Assembly: GCA_943788045.1 (NCBI GenBank)
Contig: CALSOT010000003.1
Location: 1 to 64,000, forward strand
Origin: an uncultured Polaribacter sp.
GTDB lineage: Bacteria > Bacteroidota > Bacteroidia > Flavobacteriales > Flavobacteriaceae
DNA length: 64,000 nt
Direction of reading: 5' to 3'
In this document: positions 40,105 to 50,353 of the stretch, in pieces
Layout: every line of letters starts with the position of its first letter
How positions within the stretch are numbered: the first letter of the stretch is position 1
Notes under the pieces: model-generated
Told to the model about the DNA's origin: nothing
The model's input: the letters and a program-made list of their open reading frames with translations, nothing else
The model's database searches: none
Position numbers and translations under genes: made by a program

Positions 40105-42132
40105 ATGACATTTAAAGAGCAAATTCAACAAGGAATCCCTGACATTTTACCAGCTAAAAAAAAATATGATTTAGAAATGAATCATGCTCCAAAACGAAAA
40201 GATATTTTATCTATTGATGAAAAAAAGTTAGCCTTAAGAAATGCTTTGCGTTATTTCGATAAAAAACAACATGCTGAATTGTTGCCAGAATTTTCGAAAG
40301 AGTTAGAAAAGTATGGTCGAATTTATATGTATAGATTTAAACCAACTTATAAAATGTATGCAAGAGACATTTCTGAGTACCCAGGAAAATCAGAACAAGC
40401 AAAAGCAATTATGCTAATGATTCAAAATAATTTAGATGATGCGGTTGCTCAACATCCTAATGAGTTAATAACCTATGGAGGAAATGGAGCTGTTTTTCAG
40501 AATTGGGCACAGTATTTATTAACAATGAAATACTTGTCAGAAATGACTGACAAGCAAACGCTAACAATGTATTCTGGTCATCCAATGGGATTATTTCCCT
40601 CAAATAAAAATGCGCCGAGAGTTGTGGTAACAAATGGAATGGTAATTCCTAATTATTCAAAACCAGATGATTTAGAGAAAATGAATGCTTTGGGAGTTTC
40701 TCAATATGGACAAATGACAGCTGGTAGTTACATGTATATAGGTCCTCAAGGAATTGTTCATGGAACAACAATTACAATTTTAAATGCATTTAGAAAAATT
40801 AAAAAAGCACCAAAAGGAAGTTTATTTGTAACTTCAGGTTTAGGAGGGATGTCTGGTGCACAGCCAAAAGCAGGCAATATTGCCGGTTGTATTACAGTTT
40901 GTGCTGAGATAAATCCGAAAATTACAAAAGTGCGTCTAGATCAAGGTTGGGTTGATGAAAAAATTTCGAATTTAGAGGAATTAGTTACTAGAGTAAAATC
41001 AGCAAAAGAGTCGAAAGAAACGATTTCAATAGCATATCTTGGAAATATTGTTGATGTCTGGGAAAAATTTGATTCAGAAAATATTCATATCGATTTAGGT
41101 TCTGATCAAACATCATTACATAACCCTTGGGCTGGTGGTTATTATCCAATGGATATTTCTTTTGAAGAGGCCAATGTAATGATTGCAGAAAAGCCGAAGT
41201 TGTTTAAAAATAAAGTAAAAGAAACTTTACGAAGACATGCATCCGCAATAAATAAACACGCTATAAAAGGAACTTATTTTTTCGATTATGGAAATGCTTT
41301 TTTATTAGAGGCTAGTAGGGCAGAAGCAGCAGTTTATAAAGATGAAGATGGGAAATTTTGTGGGATAAATGAGGTAAAAGTTAAAAGCGATGATTTTGCC
41401 TATAATAGTTATGTTCAAGATATTATGGGGCCTATGTGTTTTGATTATGGTTTTGGACCTTTTAGATGGGTTTGTTCTTCAGGAAAACAAGAAGATTTAG
41501 TAAAAACAGATGCAATTGCTTGTAAAGTTTTAGAGAAAATAAAGAAGAATTCTCCGTTAGAAATTCAGCAACAAATGACGGATAATATCCAATGGATAAA
41601 AGGTGCCCAAGAAAATAAATTGGTAGTAGGTTCTAAAGCAAGAATTTTATATGCAGATGCAGAGGGAAGAATTAAAATAGCAAAAGCATTTAATAAAGCG
41701 ATTAAAAAAGGAAAGATTGGTGCAGTTGTATTAGGAAGAGATCATCATGATGTTTCCGGTACAGATTCACCTTACAGAGAAACATCTAACATTTATGATG
41801 GTTCTAAGTTTACTGCAGATATGGCGATTCAGAATGTGATTGGAGATAGTTTTAGAGGAGCAACTTGGGTTTCTATTCATAATGGAGGTGGCGTTGGTTG
41901 GGGAGAAGTTATAAATGGAGGATTTGGCATGCTTATTGATGGTTCTAAGGAGGCATCAATGCGCATAGAATCAATGCTTTTCTGGGATGTAAATAACGGA
42001 ATTTCACGAAGAAGTTGGGCAAGAAACAAAGAAGCTGTATTTGCGATTAAAAGAGCAATGAAGGCTGAAAAAAAGTTACAAGTTACATTACCAAACCTTG
42101 TTGATGATGCTTTAATAGATTCAATAAATTAA
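40105..42132 (+). CDS. hutU: Urocanate hydratase
   Basis: Urocanase motifs (TYGGNGAVFQNWAQYLLTMKYLSEMTD, SGLGGMSGAQPKAGNIAG). Confidence 0.96.
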   Translation: MTFKEQIQQGIPDILPAKKKYDLEMNHAPKRKDILSIDEKKLALRNALRYFDKKQHAELLPEFSKELEKYGRIYMYRFKPTYKMYARDISEYPGKSEQAKAIMLMIQNNLDDAVAQHPNELITYGGNGAVFQNWAQYLLTMKYLSEMTDKQTLTMYSGHPMGLFPSNKNAPRVVVTNGMVIPNYSKPDDLEKMNALGVSQYGQMTAGSYMYIGPQGIVHGTTITILNAFRKIKKAPKGSLFVTSGLGGMSGAQPKAGNIAGCITVCAEINPKITKVRLDQGWVDEKISNLEELVTRVKSAKESKETISIAYLGNIVDVWEKFDSENIHIDLGSDQTSLHNPWAGGYYPMDISFEEANVMIAEKPKLFKNKVKETLRRHASAINKHAIKGTYFFDYGNAFLLEASRAEAAVYKDEDGKFCGINEVKVKSDDFAYNSYVQDIMGPMCFDYGFGPFRWVCSSGKQEDLVKTDAIACKVLEKIKKNSPLEIQQQMTDNIQWIKGAQENKLVVGSKARILYADAEGRIKIAKAFNKAIKKGKIGAVVLGRDHHDVSGTDSPYRETSNIYDGSKFTADMAIQNVIGDSFRGATWVSIHNGGGVGWGEVINGGFGMLIDGSKEASMRIESMLFWDVNNGISRRSWARNKEAVFAIKRAMKAEKKLQVTLPNLVDDALIDSIN

Positions 42133-42142
42133 AATAAATATT

Positions 42143-42682
42143 ATGAAAAAAGTTGTTCTTTTATTGTTAAGTATCATTTTGTTATCTTCTTGTAGCGCTG
42201 TGAAAGTTATAACGGATTACGATTCAAATGTAGATTTTAATAAATATAAAACGTTTGCTTTTTACAAACCAGAAATAGATAAAGCAAAAATTTCCGATTT
42301 GGATAAAAAAAGAATTCTAAGGGCTATTGAAAGTGAATTGCTAGCTAAAGGGTTCACTAAATCTAATAAGCCAGATATGTTGGTCGGTATTTTTACAAAA
42401 TCTAGAGAGAAAGTAAATATTAATCAGAATAACAATTTTGGTTTCGGTTTTGGTTGGGGATTTAACCCTTTTTGGGGAGGAATGAACAATAATCTTACTG
42501 TTAGTCAATATTCTGAAGGGACTTTGTTTATCGATTTTATAGATAAAGAAAAGAAAGAGTTGGTTTGGCAAGGAGTTGGCACTGGAGCTTTAAAGCTTAA
42601 TAATAGAGCTAAGAAAGAAGAAAGAATTAATTTGTTTGTTAAAGAAATCATTTCAAGGTTTCCTCCAGAACAAAAAAAATAA
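42143..42682 (+). CDS. DUF4136-like lipoprotein
   Basis: Lipobox LLSSCSAVKV; DYDSNVDFNKYKTFAFYKP. Confidence 0.88.
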   Translation: MKKVVLLLLSIILLSSCSAVKVITDYDSNVDFNKYKTFAFYKPEIDKAKISDLDKKRILRAIESELLAKGFTKSNKPDMLVGIFTKSREKVNINQNNNFGFGFGWGFNPFWGGMNNNLTVSQYSEGTLFIDFIDKEKKELVWQGVGTGALKLNNRAKKEERINLFVKEIISRFPPEQKK

Positions 42683-42743
42683 AAATTGAAATTAGCGTTC
42701 TTTAGAGCGCTTTTTTTATGGATTAAAATGATATTTTTGCAAC

Positions 42744-42908
42744 GTGTATAACAAAAGGGTAGAATTAGAAGAAGGTGACTTTTATGTAAACGAACAGGGT
42801 TACAAAGTCTTTACAGAAAAGTTTCATTTAAAAAGAGGTCATTGCTGTAAAAGTGGTTGTAAACATTGTCCTTATGGGTATGATAAAAAAACAGATACTT
42901 TTAAATAG
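42744..42908 (+). CDS. DUF5522-like small Cys-containing protein (54 aa, GTG start); not in ORF track
   Basis: VYNKRVELEEGDFYVNEQGYKVFTEKFHLKRGHCCKSGCKHCPYGYDKKTDTFK*. Confidence 0.8.
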   Translation: MYNKRVELEEGDFYVNEQGYKVFTEKFHLKRGHCCKSGCKHCPYGYDKKTDTFK

Positions 42909-42952
42909 AAAGTGACTTTTAGTCGAAAATAGTTTCATAAATTTTTAAAAAA

Positions 42953-43663
42953 ATGATAAAAAGAATTTTAATTTTAGTAGTTGCAATTCAATTTACAGGA
43001 TGCGCAGAATTACAAAATGTAGTGAATCAAGTTGCAAAAAGTGGTGTTTTAAGTCAAGAACAGATTGGTAATGGTTTACGTCAAGCTTTAGATAACGGAA
43101 TAAAAAACCAAGTTTCTAAATTAACGTCAACGGATGGTTTTTATAAAAATGAATTAGTGAAAATTATGCTGCCAGAAGAATTGCAAACAGTAGATAAAGG
43201 TCTACGTAAAATAGGTTTGGGTAATTTAGCAGATGAAGGAATTAAAGTTTTAAACAGAGCAGCAGAAGATGCTGTGAAAACTGCGACTCCAATTTTTGTA
43301 AATGCAGTAAAAAATATGACATTTACTGATGCTAAAAATATTCTTTTGGGTAGCCCAAATGCTGCTACCTCATACTTGAAAGGTAAAACTTCTGATAATT
43401 TGTATGCAAGTTTTAGTCCAGTGATAAAGAATTCTTTTTCTAAAGTTGGAGCAGATAAGGTTTGGAGCAGTTTAATTAATAAGTACAATTCTATTCCTTT
43501 TGTGAAAAATGTAAATCCTGATTTAACAATTTATGTTACAAACCAAGCTTTAAAAGGTGTGTTTACAATGATTGAAATTGAAGAAAAAGGAATTAGAGAA
43601 AAAGTAGGTTTACGAAATACTGCATTATTACAGCAAGTATTTGCTTTGCAAGACAAAAAATAA
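42953..43663 (+). CDS. DUF4197 domain-containing lipoprotein
   Basis: Signal/lipobox plus GNGLRQALDNGI, YKNELVKIMLPEE. Confidence 0.85.
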   Translation: MIKRILILVVAIQFTGCAELQNVVNQVAKSGVLSQEQIGNGLRQALDNGIKNQVSKLTSTDGFYKNELVKIMLPEELQTVDKGLRKIGLGNLADEGIKVLNRAAEDAVKTATPIFVNAVKNMTFTDAKNILLGSPNAATSYLKGKTSDNLYASFSPVIKNSFSKVGADKVWSSLINKYNSIPFVKNVNPDLTIYVTNQALKGVFTMIEIEEKGIREKVGLRNTALLQQVFALQDKK

Positions 43664-43685
43664 AGTTTTTATTAAAAATATTTCT

Positions 43686-43713
43686 AGACTCTGTATTTAA
43701 CAATACAGAGTCT
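43686..43713 (+). terminator. Rho-independent terminator
   Basis: AGACTCTGTATT-TAAC-AATACAGAGTCT then T7. Confidence 0.8.
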
Positions 43714-43803
43714 TTTTTTATGATGTATAGCTTAAGTATAGGTTATTATTTTGTAAAATGATTAAGATGGTGTTTTATTTGAAAATCAAAACCAAAAGTA
43801 ATT

Positions 43804-45408
43804 ATGAGATTTCTTTTAACCTTTCTGTTTTTATCAATAAATTTATTTTCAGAAGCACAAACTGTTGAAGATAATTTTGAAGGAAATGGAACTATTTCAA
43901 CTTGGTATGGTGATCATTGTAATATAGATACTTCATACGCTAATCCATTTAAAATAGGAGTTAATACTTCAGCTACCGTATTAAAATATTCAGATATTGG
44001 AGATGCTTATGCAAATATTAGATTTGATATTCCTGTTAATTTTGATTTATCTGATAAGTATACTTTTTCAATAAAAATATATGTTCCTTCAAATGGAATT
44101 ACGGGTTCAGAAAACAAACAAGTTTCATTAAAATTACAAGATGGAAAATTGAATTCACCTTGGTCTAATCAAAGTGAAATAATAAAATCAATTGTTTTTG
44201 ATGAATGGCAAATAATTACTTTCGATTTTAAAAATGACAATTTTATAAATTTAGATCCAAATTCAATAGATCCAACTTTAAGAAAAGATTTTAACAGAGT
44301 TTTATTACAAGTTAATGGCGAAAATAATTCTAGTAGAGTTATTGCTTATATTGATGACTTTCTCTATGATGGAATTTTAGAAGAAGAAGATAACTCAGGT
44401 CCTGTTTTTAATAATTTAGTTTGGTCTGACGAATTTGATGGAAATGGCGTAATAGATACAGATAAATGGTTTCATCAAACACAATTACCAAATGGAGATA
44501 GTTGGTATAATGGCGAAATACAGCATTACACAAATAGAATAGAAAATACTTATAAGAATGATGGGGTTTTAATTATTGAAGCAAAAAAAGAGTCTTATAC
44601 AAATCAAGGAGTAAAGAAACAATATACATCAGCTAGATTAAATTCAAAATTTGCTTTTCAAAATGGTAGAGTAGAAGTTAGAGCAAAATTACCAACAGGC
44701 GTTGGGACTTGGCCTGCAATTTGGATGTTAGGAAAAAATATAATAGAACCTGGAGGTTATTGGACAAGTAATTATGGAACAAAACATTGGCCAGCTTGTG
44801 GTGAAGTAGATATTATGGAGCATTGGGGTTCTAATCAAAATTATGTTCAAAGTGCAATGCATACACCTTCAAGTTTTGGAGGTACAGTAAATCACGGAGG
44901 TCAAAATATTACTACTGCATCATCAGAATTTCATGTGTATAGTTTAGACTGGTCTTCAGAAAAAATGGTTTTTAAAGTAGATGGATTAGAGCATTATACT
45001 TACAATCCAGAAACTAAAAATTCAGATACTTGGCCTTTTGAAGCAGAACAATACATATTATTGAATATTGCTATTCAGCCAGGGATTGATGCAAATATTA
45101 CTTCGAGCAAAATGGAAATTGATTATGTAAGAATTTACCAAGAATCTACAGCTTCTTCAATAAAATCTAGCTCAGAAAAAGTTAAAATGTTTCCTAATCC
45201 TATAAATGATAAATTAACAATTACTACTCCAAGAGAATTTGAAGGAGCAAAAGCAACAATTTATTCAGTTTCTGGAAGTAAAATAAAAACTTTTTCTATT
45301 ATAGGTAAGACTCAAATTATTGATTGCACTAATTTATATAAAGGTTTTTATATTTTACGATTAGAAGGGAATGATGGATTAGAAACTTATAAAATACTTA
45401 AAAATTAA
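43804..45408 (+). CDS. Glycoside hydrolase family 16 (laminarinase-like) with N-terminal carbohydrate-binding-like domain and T9SS C-terminal sorting domain
   Basis: GTWPAIWMLG, CGEVDIMEHWG; C-terminal VKMFPNPINDKLTITTP...YILRLEGNDGLETYKILKN. Confidence 0.93.
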   Translation: MRFLLTFLFLSINLFSEAQTVEDNFEGNGTISTWYGDHCNIDTSYANPFKIGVNTSATVLKYSDIGDAYANIRFDIPVNFDLSDKYTFSIKIYVPSNGITGSENKQVSLKLQDGKLNSPWSNQSEIIKSIVFDEWQIITFDFKNDNFINLDPNSIDPTLRKDFNRVLLQVNGENNSSRVIAYIDDFLYDGILEEEDNSGPVFNNLVWSDEFDGNGVIDTDKWFHQTQLPNGDSWYNGEIQHYTNRIENTYKNDGVLIIEAKKESYTNQGVKKQYTSARLNSKFAFQNGRVEVRAKLPTGVGTWPAIWMLGKNIIEPGGYWTSNYGTKHWPACGEVDIMEHWGSNQNYVQSAMHTPSSFGGTVNHGGQNITTASSEFHVYSLDWSSEKMVFKVDGLEHYTYNPETKNSDTWPFEAEQYILLNIAIQPGIDANITSSKMEIDYVRIYQESTASSIKSSSEKVKMFPNPINDKLTITTPREFEGAKATIYSVSGSKIKTFSIIGKTQIIDCTNLYKGFYILRLEGNDGLETYKILKN

Positions 45409-45413
45409 GTAAT

Positions 45414-46232
45414 TTAAACTTCTTCTAAAATAACAGCCATTTCTTTTTGTAACTCTTCAGCTTTTATTGCTGCTTTAGCGGCAAAGTCAGTGTTGTTTGA
45501 AGCGTAAATAATTCCTCTTGAAGAGTTAATTAGTAAACCAACATGTTCTGATAAGCCATATTTACAAACATCTTGTAAATTACCACCTTGAGCACCAACA
45601 CCAGGAACTAATAAAAAAGATGTAGGTACAATTTTTCTGATTTCAGCAAAATATTCAGCTTTTGTAGCTCCAACAACATACATTAAGTTCTCCGAGTTTT
45701 TCCATCCTTTCGAAGTCTCTAAAACTTGTTTATATAACTCTTTTCCATCAACCTCTTTGGTTTGAAAATCGAAAGCACCTTCGTTAGAAGTTAATGCCAA
45801 CATAATAGTATGTTTGTTATCAAAAGCTAAAAAAGGTTCTACAGAATCTTTACCCATATAAGGAGCAACAGTAACAGAATCAAAAGCTAAATCTTCAAAA
45901 AATGCTTTTGCGTACATAGTTGAGGTGTTACCGATATCTCCACGTTTAGCATCTGCAATTGTGTAGATCTCTGGATAATTACTATTTAAATATTGAATCG
46001 TTTTTTCTAGAGATTGCCAGCCTTTTATGCCATAAGCTTCATAAAAAGCGGTATTTGGTTTGTATGCAACACACAGATGATGAGTAGCATCAATAATTGC
46101 TTTGTTAAAGGCAAAAATAGGATCTTCCTCTTTTAAAAGATAAGTTGGAATTTTGTTTAAATCCACATCTAATCCAATACATAAAAATGATTTTTTCTTT
46201 CTAATTTGGGCAATAAGTTCTTGTGTTGTCAT
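45414..46232 (-). CDS. pyrF: Orotidine-5'-phosphate decarboxylase
   Basis: [35 protein letters not shown]. Confidence 0.95.
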   Translation of the reverse strand: MTTQELIAQIRKKKSFLCIGLDVDLNKIPTYLLKEEDPIFAFNKAIIDATHHLCVAYKPNTAFYEAYGIKGWQSLEKTIQYLNSNYPEIYTIADAKRGDIGNTSTMYAKAFFEDLAFDSVTVAPYMGKDSVEPFLAFDNKHTIMLALTSNEGAFDFQTKEVDGKELYKQVLETSKGWKNSENLMYVVGATKAEYFAEIRKIVPTSFLLVPGVGAQGGNLQDVCKYGLSEHVGLLINSSRGIIYASNNTDFAAKAAIKAEELQKEMAVILEEV

Positions 46233-46336
46233 TTGTTTTCTAAAAGTTGTGTAAAAGTAAGTATTTTTGTTTTTAAATTAAGTGTCAATTTGTAAGTAGT
46301 GGATTTACCTTAGAACAAAAAAAAATAAGAATTAAT

Positions 46337-46837
46337 ATGAACAAAATAGTACCAATTTTAGTTTTACTCTTCTTTTTTACAAGTTGTAGTTTCGAAGTTC
46401 CGAAAGAATTTTCCGATAAAGCTTTAAATGAAAAATTATATAATTTAAAAGATATTGATGCAACACTGCAAGAAGTATTGAGTCAATACAAAGGTAAAAA
46501 GGTTTTAATTGATGTTTGGGCTTCATGGTGCAGAGATTGTATTGCAGGATTGCCGAAAGTTAAAGAGATTCAGAGAGAATTTAAAGAAGTTGTTTTTTTA
46601 TTTTTATCTGTTGATGAAAGAATTGACTCTTGGAAAAGAGGGGTAAAACGTTATAATATAAAAGGAGAACATTATAATTTACCAAAAGGAATGAAAAAAG
46701 GAGATTTGGTAGAATTCTTAAATATTAGTTGGATTCCTAGGTATGTTGTTGTGAATGAAAAAGGAGAAATAACGCTCTTTAAAGCCACTGATGCCTCAGA
46801 TAAAGATATTATAACAGCTTTAAAAAAAGTTATATAA
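46337..46837 (+). CDS. TlpA-like thioredoxin family lipoprotein
   Basis: Lipobox FTSCSFE; LIDVWASWCRDCIAGLP. Confidence 0.9.
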   Translation: MNKIVPILVLLFFFTSCSFEVPKEFSDKALNEKLYNLKDIDATLQEVLSQYKGKKVLIDVWASWCRDCIAGLPKVKEIQREFKEVVFLFLSVDERIDSWKRGVKRYNIKGEHYNLPKGMKKGDLVEFLNISWIPRYVVVNEKGEITLFKATDASDKDIITALKKVI

Positions 46838-46951
46838 AACGATATCGTAACTATTTGTTTTTCTCATTGATTCTTGACTTTCCATTTCATAAATTTACAT
46901 TAAAATTAATCAGTTAATAATAGTGGCCTTTTGGGTGATAAAATTAAAATT

Positions 46952-47710
46952 ATGAGAGCAAAAATAGTAGCGGGAAACTGGAAAATGAATAATGATAGGG
47001 ATGAAAGTAAAGAGCTTATCAAAGATTTAAAAAAAGCAATAAAAAAAGAGGAATTAAAAAATACTCGTGTTATTGTGGCTCCTACTTTTGTGAATCTTTC
47101 TTCATCAATAAAGGCGGCTAGAAAATCTAAAATAGAAGTGGTTGCGCAAAATATGCATCAAGCTAAAAATGGTGCTTATACAGGTGAAATTTCTGCTGAT
47201 ATGTTAAAGGCAATAGGAATTAAAACAGTTATTTTAGGCCATTCAGAAAGAAGAACTTACTTTAACGAAACTGATGTTTCGTTAGCTGCAAAAGTTGACG
47301 CGATTATAGCAAATGATTTAGAAACTATTTTTTGTTTTGGAGAATTATTAGAAGATAGAAAATCTGAGAATCATTTTGCGGTTGTAGAAAGTCAAATTGC
47401 AAATGCATTATTTCATTTAGAGGCAGATGCTTGGAAAAGTATTGTTTTAGCATACGAGCCAGTTTGGGCAATTGGCACAGGAGAAACAGCAAGTGCAGAA
47501 CAAGCGCAAGAAATGCATGCATTCATTAGAAGTACAATAGAAAAAAAATACAGTAAAGAAGTTTCTGATAGAATATCAATTTTATACGGAGGAAGTGTAA
47601 AACCTGCAAATGCAAAAGAAATTTTTTCTAAACCAGATGTAGATGGAGGTTTGATTGGTGGAGCAGCTTTAAATGTTACTGATTTTACGGGAATTATTAA
47701 AGCTATTTAA
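46952..47710 (+). CDS. tpiA: Triose-phosphate isomerase
   Basis: RAKIVAGNWKMNND, VILGHSERRTYF, VLAYEPVWAIGTG, YGGSVKPAN. Confidence 0.97.
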   Translation: MRAKIVAGNWKMNNDRDESKELIKDLKKAIKKEELKNTRVIVAPTFVNLSSSIKAARKSKIEVVAQNMHQAKNGAYTGEISADMLKAIGIKTVILGHSERRTYFNETDVSLAAKVDAIIANDLETIFCFGELLEDRKSENHFAVVESQIANALFHLEADAWKSIVLAYEPVWAIGTGETASAEQAQEMHAFIRSTIEKKYSKEVSDRISILYGGSVKPANAKEIFSKPDVDGGLIGGAALNVTDFTGIIKAI

Positions 47711-47741
47711 GTATCGTATTTAAAGATATTTACAATAAATT

Positions 47742-47770
47742 TGCATCGAGATTTTAAAAATTTCGATGCA
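47742..47770 (+). terminator. Terminator after tpiA
   Basis: TGCATCGA...TCGATGCA followed by T10. Confidence 0.75.
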
Positions 47771-47790
47771 TTTTTTTTTTACAATAATTT

Positions 47791-48627
47791 ATGGATAATA
47801 TATATATAGAATATAATTTTACAATAACACCTAAAGAACCAGCAACAGAGATTTTAATTGCAGAATTAGGAAATGTTGGTTTTGAGAGTTTTGTTGAAAA
47901 CGAAAATGGAGTTACAGCTTATATTCAAAAGGAAGATTGGAACTCTAATATTCTAGAAAATATTTTTATTTTAAGTTCGGATGAATTTGAAATTGAGTAT
48001 AGTCAAAACGAAGTTGAACAAACTAATTGGAATGCGGAATGGGAAAAGAATTTTACACCTATTCAAGTAGAGGATATTGTTAGTATTCGTGCGCCATTTC
48101 ATGAAAATCCAAATTTAAAATACGATATTATAATTGAACCAAAAATGAGTTTTGGTACTGGTCATCATGAAACTACACACATGATGGTTCAGCATTTATT
48201 AGCTTTAAATTTAGAAAATAAAAAGGTGTTAGATATGGGGTGTGGAACTGGAATTTTGGCGATTTTTGCTGAAATGAAAGGAGCAAATCCAATAGATGCT
48301 ATAGATATTGACAATTGGTGTTATGAAAATTCAATAGAAAACGCAGAAAGAAATAACTGTAGAAATATTTCTGTTTACGAAGGCGATTCATCGCTTTTAG
48401 TAAATAAAAAATATGATGTTATTATCGCTAACATTAATAGAAATATTTTGTTAATGGATATGAAAGTGTTTGCAAATTGTTTAAATGAAAAAGGAGTATT
48501 ACTTTTAAGTGGTTTTTATCAAGAAGATATTCCTATTATAGATGCAGAAGTTTCTAAATATGATTTGAAATTAGAAACTTTTATAGAGAGAAATAATTGG
48601 GTTGCATTGAAGTACAATAAATTGTAA
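47791..48627 (+). CDS. prmA: Ribosomal protein L11 methyltransferase
   Basis: PKMSFGTGHHETTHMM, VLDMGCGTGILAI, IIANINRNILL. Confidence 0.95.
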   Translation: MDNIYIEYNFTITPKEPATEILIAELGNVGFESFVENENGVTAYIQKEDWNSNILENIFILSSDEFEIEYSQNEVEQTNWNAEWEKNFTPIQVEDIVSIRAPFHENPNLKYDIIIEPKMSFGTGHHETTHMMVQHLLALNLENKKVLDMGCGTGILAIFAEMKGANPIDAIDIDNWCYENSIENAERNNCRNISVYEGDSSLLVNKKYDVIIANINRNILLMDMKVFANCLNEKGVLLLSGFYQEDIPIIDAEVSKYDLKLETFIERNNWVALKYNKL

Positions 48628-48637
48628 ATTTGTGGTT

Positions 48638-48913
48638 ATGAGTACGAAAGAAAAAATTCAGGAGGATGTTGATGTCTTAGAGCAAGAAACACATCAGCAT
48701 GAAATCGTTTTACATAATGATGATGTGAACACATTTGATCATGTAATTGATTCCTTAGTTGATGTTTGCGACCATTCATTCGAACAAGCGGAGCAGTGTG
48801 CAACTTTAGTTCATTACAAAGGAAAGTGTACTGTAAAGTCTGGTGAGTATAAATATTTAGAACCAAGATGTTCTAAGTTATTGCAACTAGGTTTGTCTGC
48901 AGAATTGATTTAG
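48638..48913 (+). CDS. clpS: ATP-dependent Clp protease adaptor ClpS
   Basis: IVLHNDDVNTFDHVIDSLVDVCDHSFEQAEQCATLVHYKGKCTVKSG. Confidence 0.95.
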   Translation: MSTKEKIQEDVDVLEQETHQHEIVLHNDDVNTFDHVIDSLVDVCDHSFEQAEQCATLVHYKGKCTVKSGEYKYLEPRCSKLLQLGLSAELI

Positions 48914-48915
48914 TA

Positions 48916-49188
48916 ATGGAGAATGTCTTTAAATATTACGAGTTTTCTACTTTTTTTTTAGATCGATCAGGTACATTTTCTGGTAGCGAAATCTGTTACA
49001 CTGTCTTAAATGAAACTCATTTTTTAATTTTCGAAAAGAAAAACTCGACTTATAATCTGTTTGTTTCTAGATATAAAACTAAAAATGATATAGGTATTAA
49101 GTCTCCAGAAATCTTAGAGTTATTAGTAGAAAATTACGACAAAAGTATTCCTGCACATCGTATTGCTATTAAGCAGTATATCGACTAA
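48916..49188 (+). CDS. Hypothetical protein
   Basis: ORF 90 aa immediately downstream of clpS. Confidence 0.5.
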   Translation: MENVFKYYEFSTFFLDRSGTFSGSEICYTVLNETHFLIFEKKNSTYNLFVSRYKTKNDIGIKSPEILELLVENYDKSIPAHRIAIKQYID

Positions 49189-49884
49189 AACGGAATATTT
49201 TTAAATAAAGTCGTTTTTATAATTTCTGGCAGTCTCCACAAACCTTTTTTCAAAGCTATGTGTTGGTTTCATTTATAACTAAATTCAATGAGTTTAATTT
49301 TTTCAATCTAGAACATTTAGTGTTTACTTTAGTCATCTTCTAAATCTAAAGGTTAAAGTTTAACTTTTACTGAATAATAGCCTTTTTGAATAATGTGATA
49401 TTTTTAAGAAGTCCAATTGTAATAATTTCATATTAACCTATTGAGTTTTTACTGTATTAGGAAATCCTTAAGAGTTGTAATATACACTAGAAAGGTTTAT
49501 GTGTGAAATGTTGATAATTATTGCTTTTTACTAAAAAAAAAACAATTTTTGTAATTCCTGATGTCGCTTTAAAAATGTCTATTATCTTCAATAAATAGTA
49601 CTTCGTCGAAAAAAATATATAAAACATAACTTTCTTAATAATTTAAGACTTATCAAAACGAACTAGTATAATAAAAGTAGTTTAAAAAAATACTAATAAC
49701 CAAAAGAATAATATTGTTATTTCACTCATTGTTATGTTATTAATAGGTTAGATGTCTTAAGAAAATGATACTTGATTTATTTTCAGAAAGTAATATAATC
49801 GTTTTGTTTTTAATATTGATATATGAGTCTGTAAAGACTCCTAAAGATAGTAGTAGTTAGTTTTTAAACTAAGTTTGGTTAGGT

Positions 49885-49918
49885 GAAAAGACTTTGAATT
49901 TTTATTCAGGGTCTTTTC
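49885..49918 (+). terminator. Terminator at end of a 0.7-kb gap with no called CDS
   Basis: GAAAAGAC TTTGAATTTTTATTCAGG GTCTTTTC. Confidence 0.6.
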
Positions 49919-49945
49919 TATTTTATCTTAATATTGTTTAATAAA

Positions 49946-49978
49946 AAAAAACTCATCTTTGAAAAAAGATGAGTTTTT
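49946..49978 (-). terminator. Terminator downstream of tRNA-Arg
   Basis: AAAAACTCATCTTTGAAAAAAGATGAGTTTTT. Confidence 0.65.
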
Positions 49979-49979
49979 G

Positions 49980-50053
49980 TGACCATGCTAGGATTCAAAC
50001 CTAGAACCTCTTGAGCCGTAATCAAGTGCGCTATTCAGTTGCGCCACATGGCC
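49980..50053 (-). tRNA. tRNA-Arg(ACG)
   Basis: GGCCATG...CTTGA-TTACGGC-TCAAG...CTAGG-TTTGAAT-CCTAG-CATGGTC; full cloverleaf, anticodon ACG. Confidence 0.95.
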
Positions 50054-50111
50054 GTTAAGCGGGTGCAAATATAATAGCATTTTTTTAAACAAAGAAATCT
50101 AAGGAGTTTTT

Positions 50112-50342
50112 TTATAAATTAATTTTTTCTTTATACGCTTCTATGATCGGTGTTGCCATTTCTAAATCAGTATTTAGAACAAACAATTCAATTGAATTTA
50201 TAGGAACACCAAATCCTGCTAATCTAGCAGATTCAACTCGGTCTCTTATTTTAGAGTTAATTTCGACTTCTTTTAATAAGGTTTGTAACCTATTTACAAG
50301 TATAGAATCATCAGTGAATACTTTGGTATAATCTTCTGACAT
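50112..50342 (-). CDS. DUF2007-like putative signal-transducing protein
   Basis: MSEDYTKVFTDDSILVNRLQTLLKEVEI...ELFVLNTDLEMATPIIEAYKEKI. Confidence 0.75.
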   Translation of the reverse strand: MSEDYTKVFTDDSILVNRLQTLLKEVEINSKIRDRVESARLAGFGVPINSIELFVLNTDLEMATPIIEAYKEKINL

Positions 50343-50353
50343 AATTATTGATT

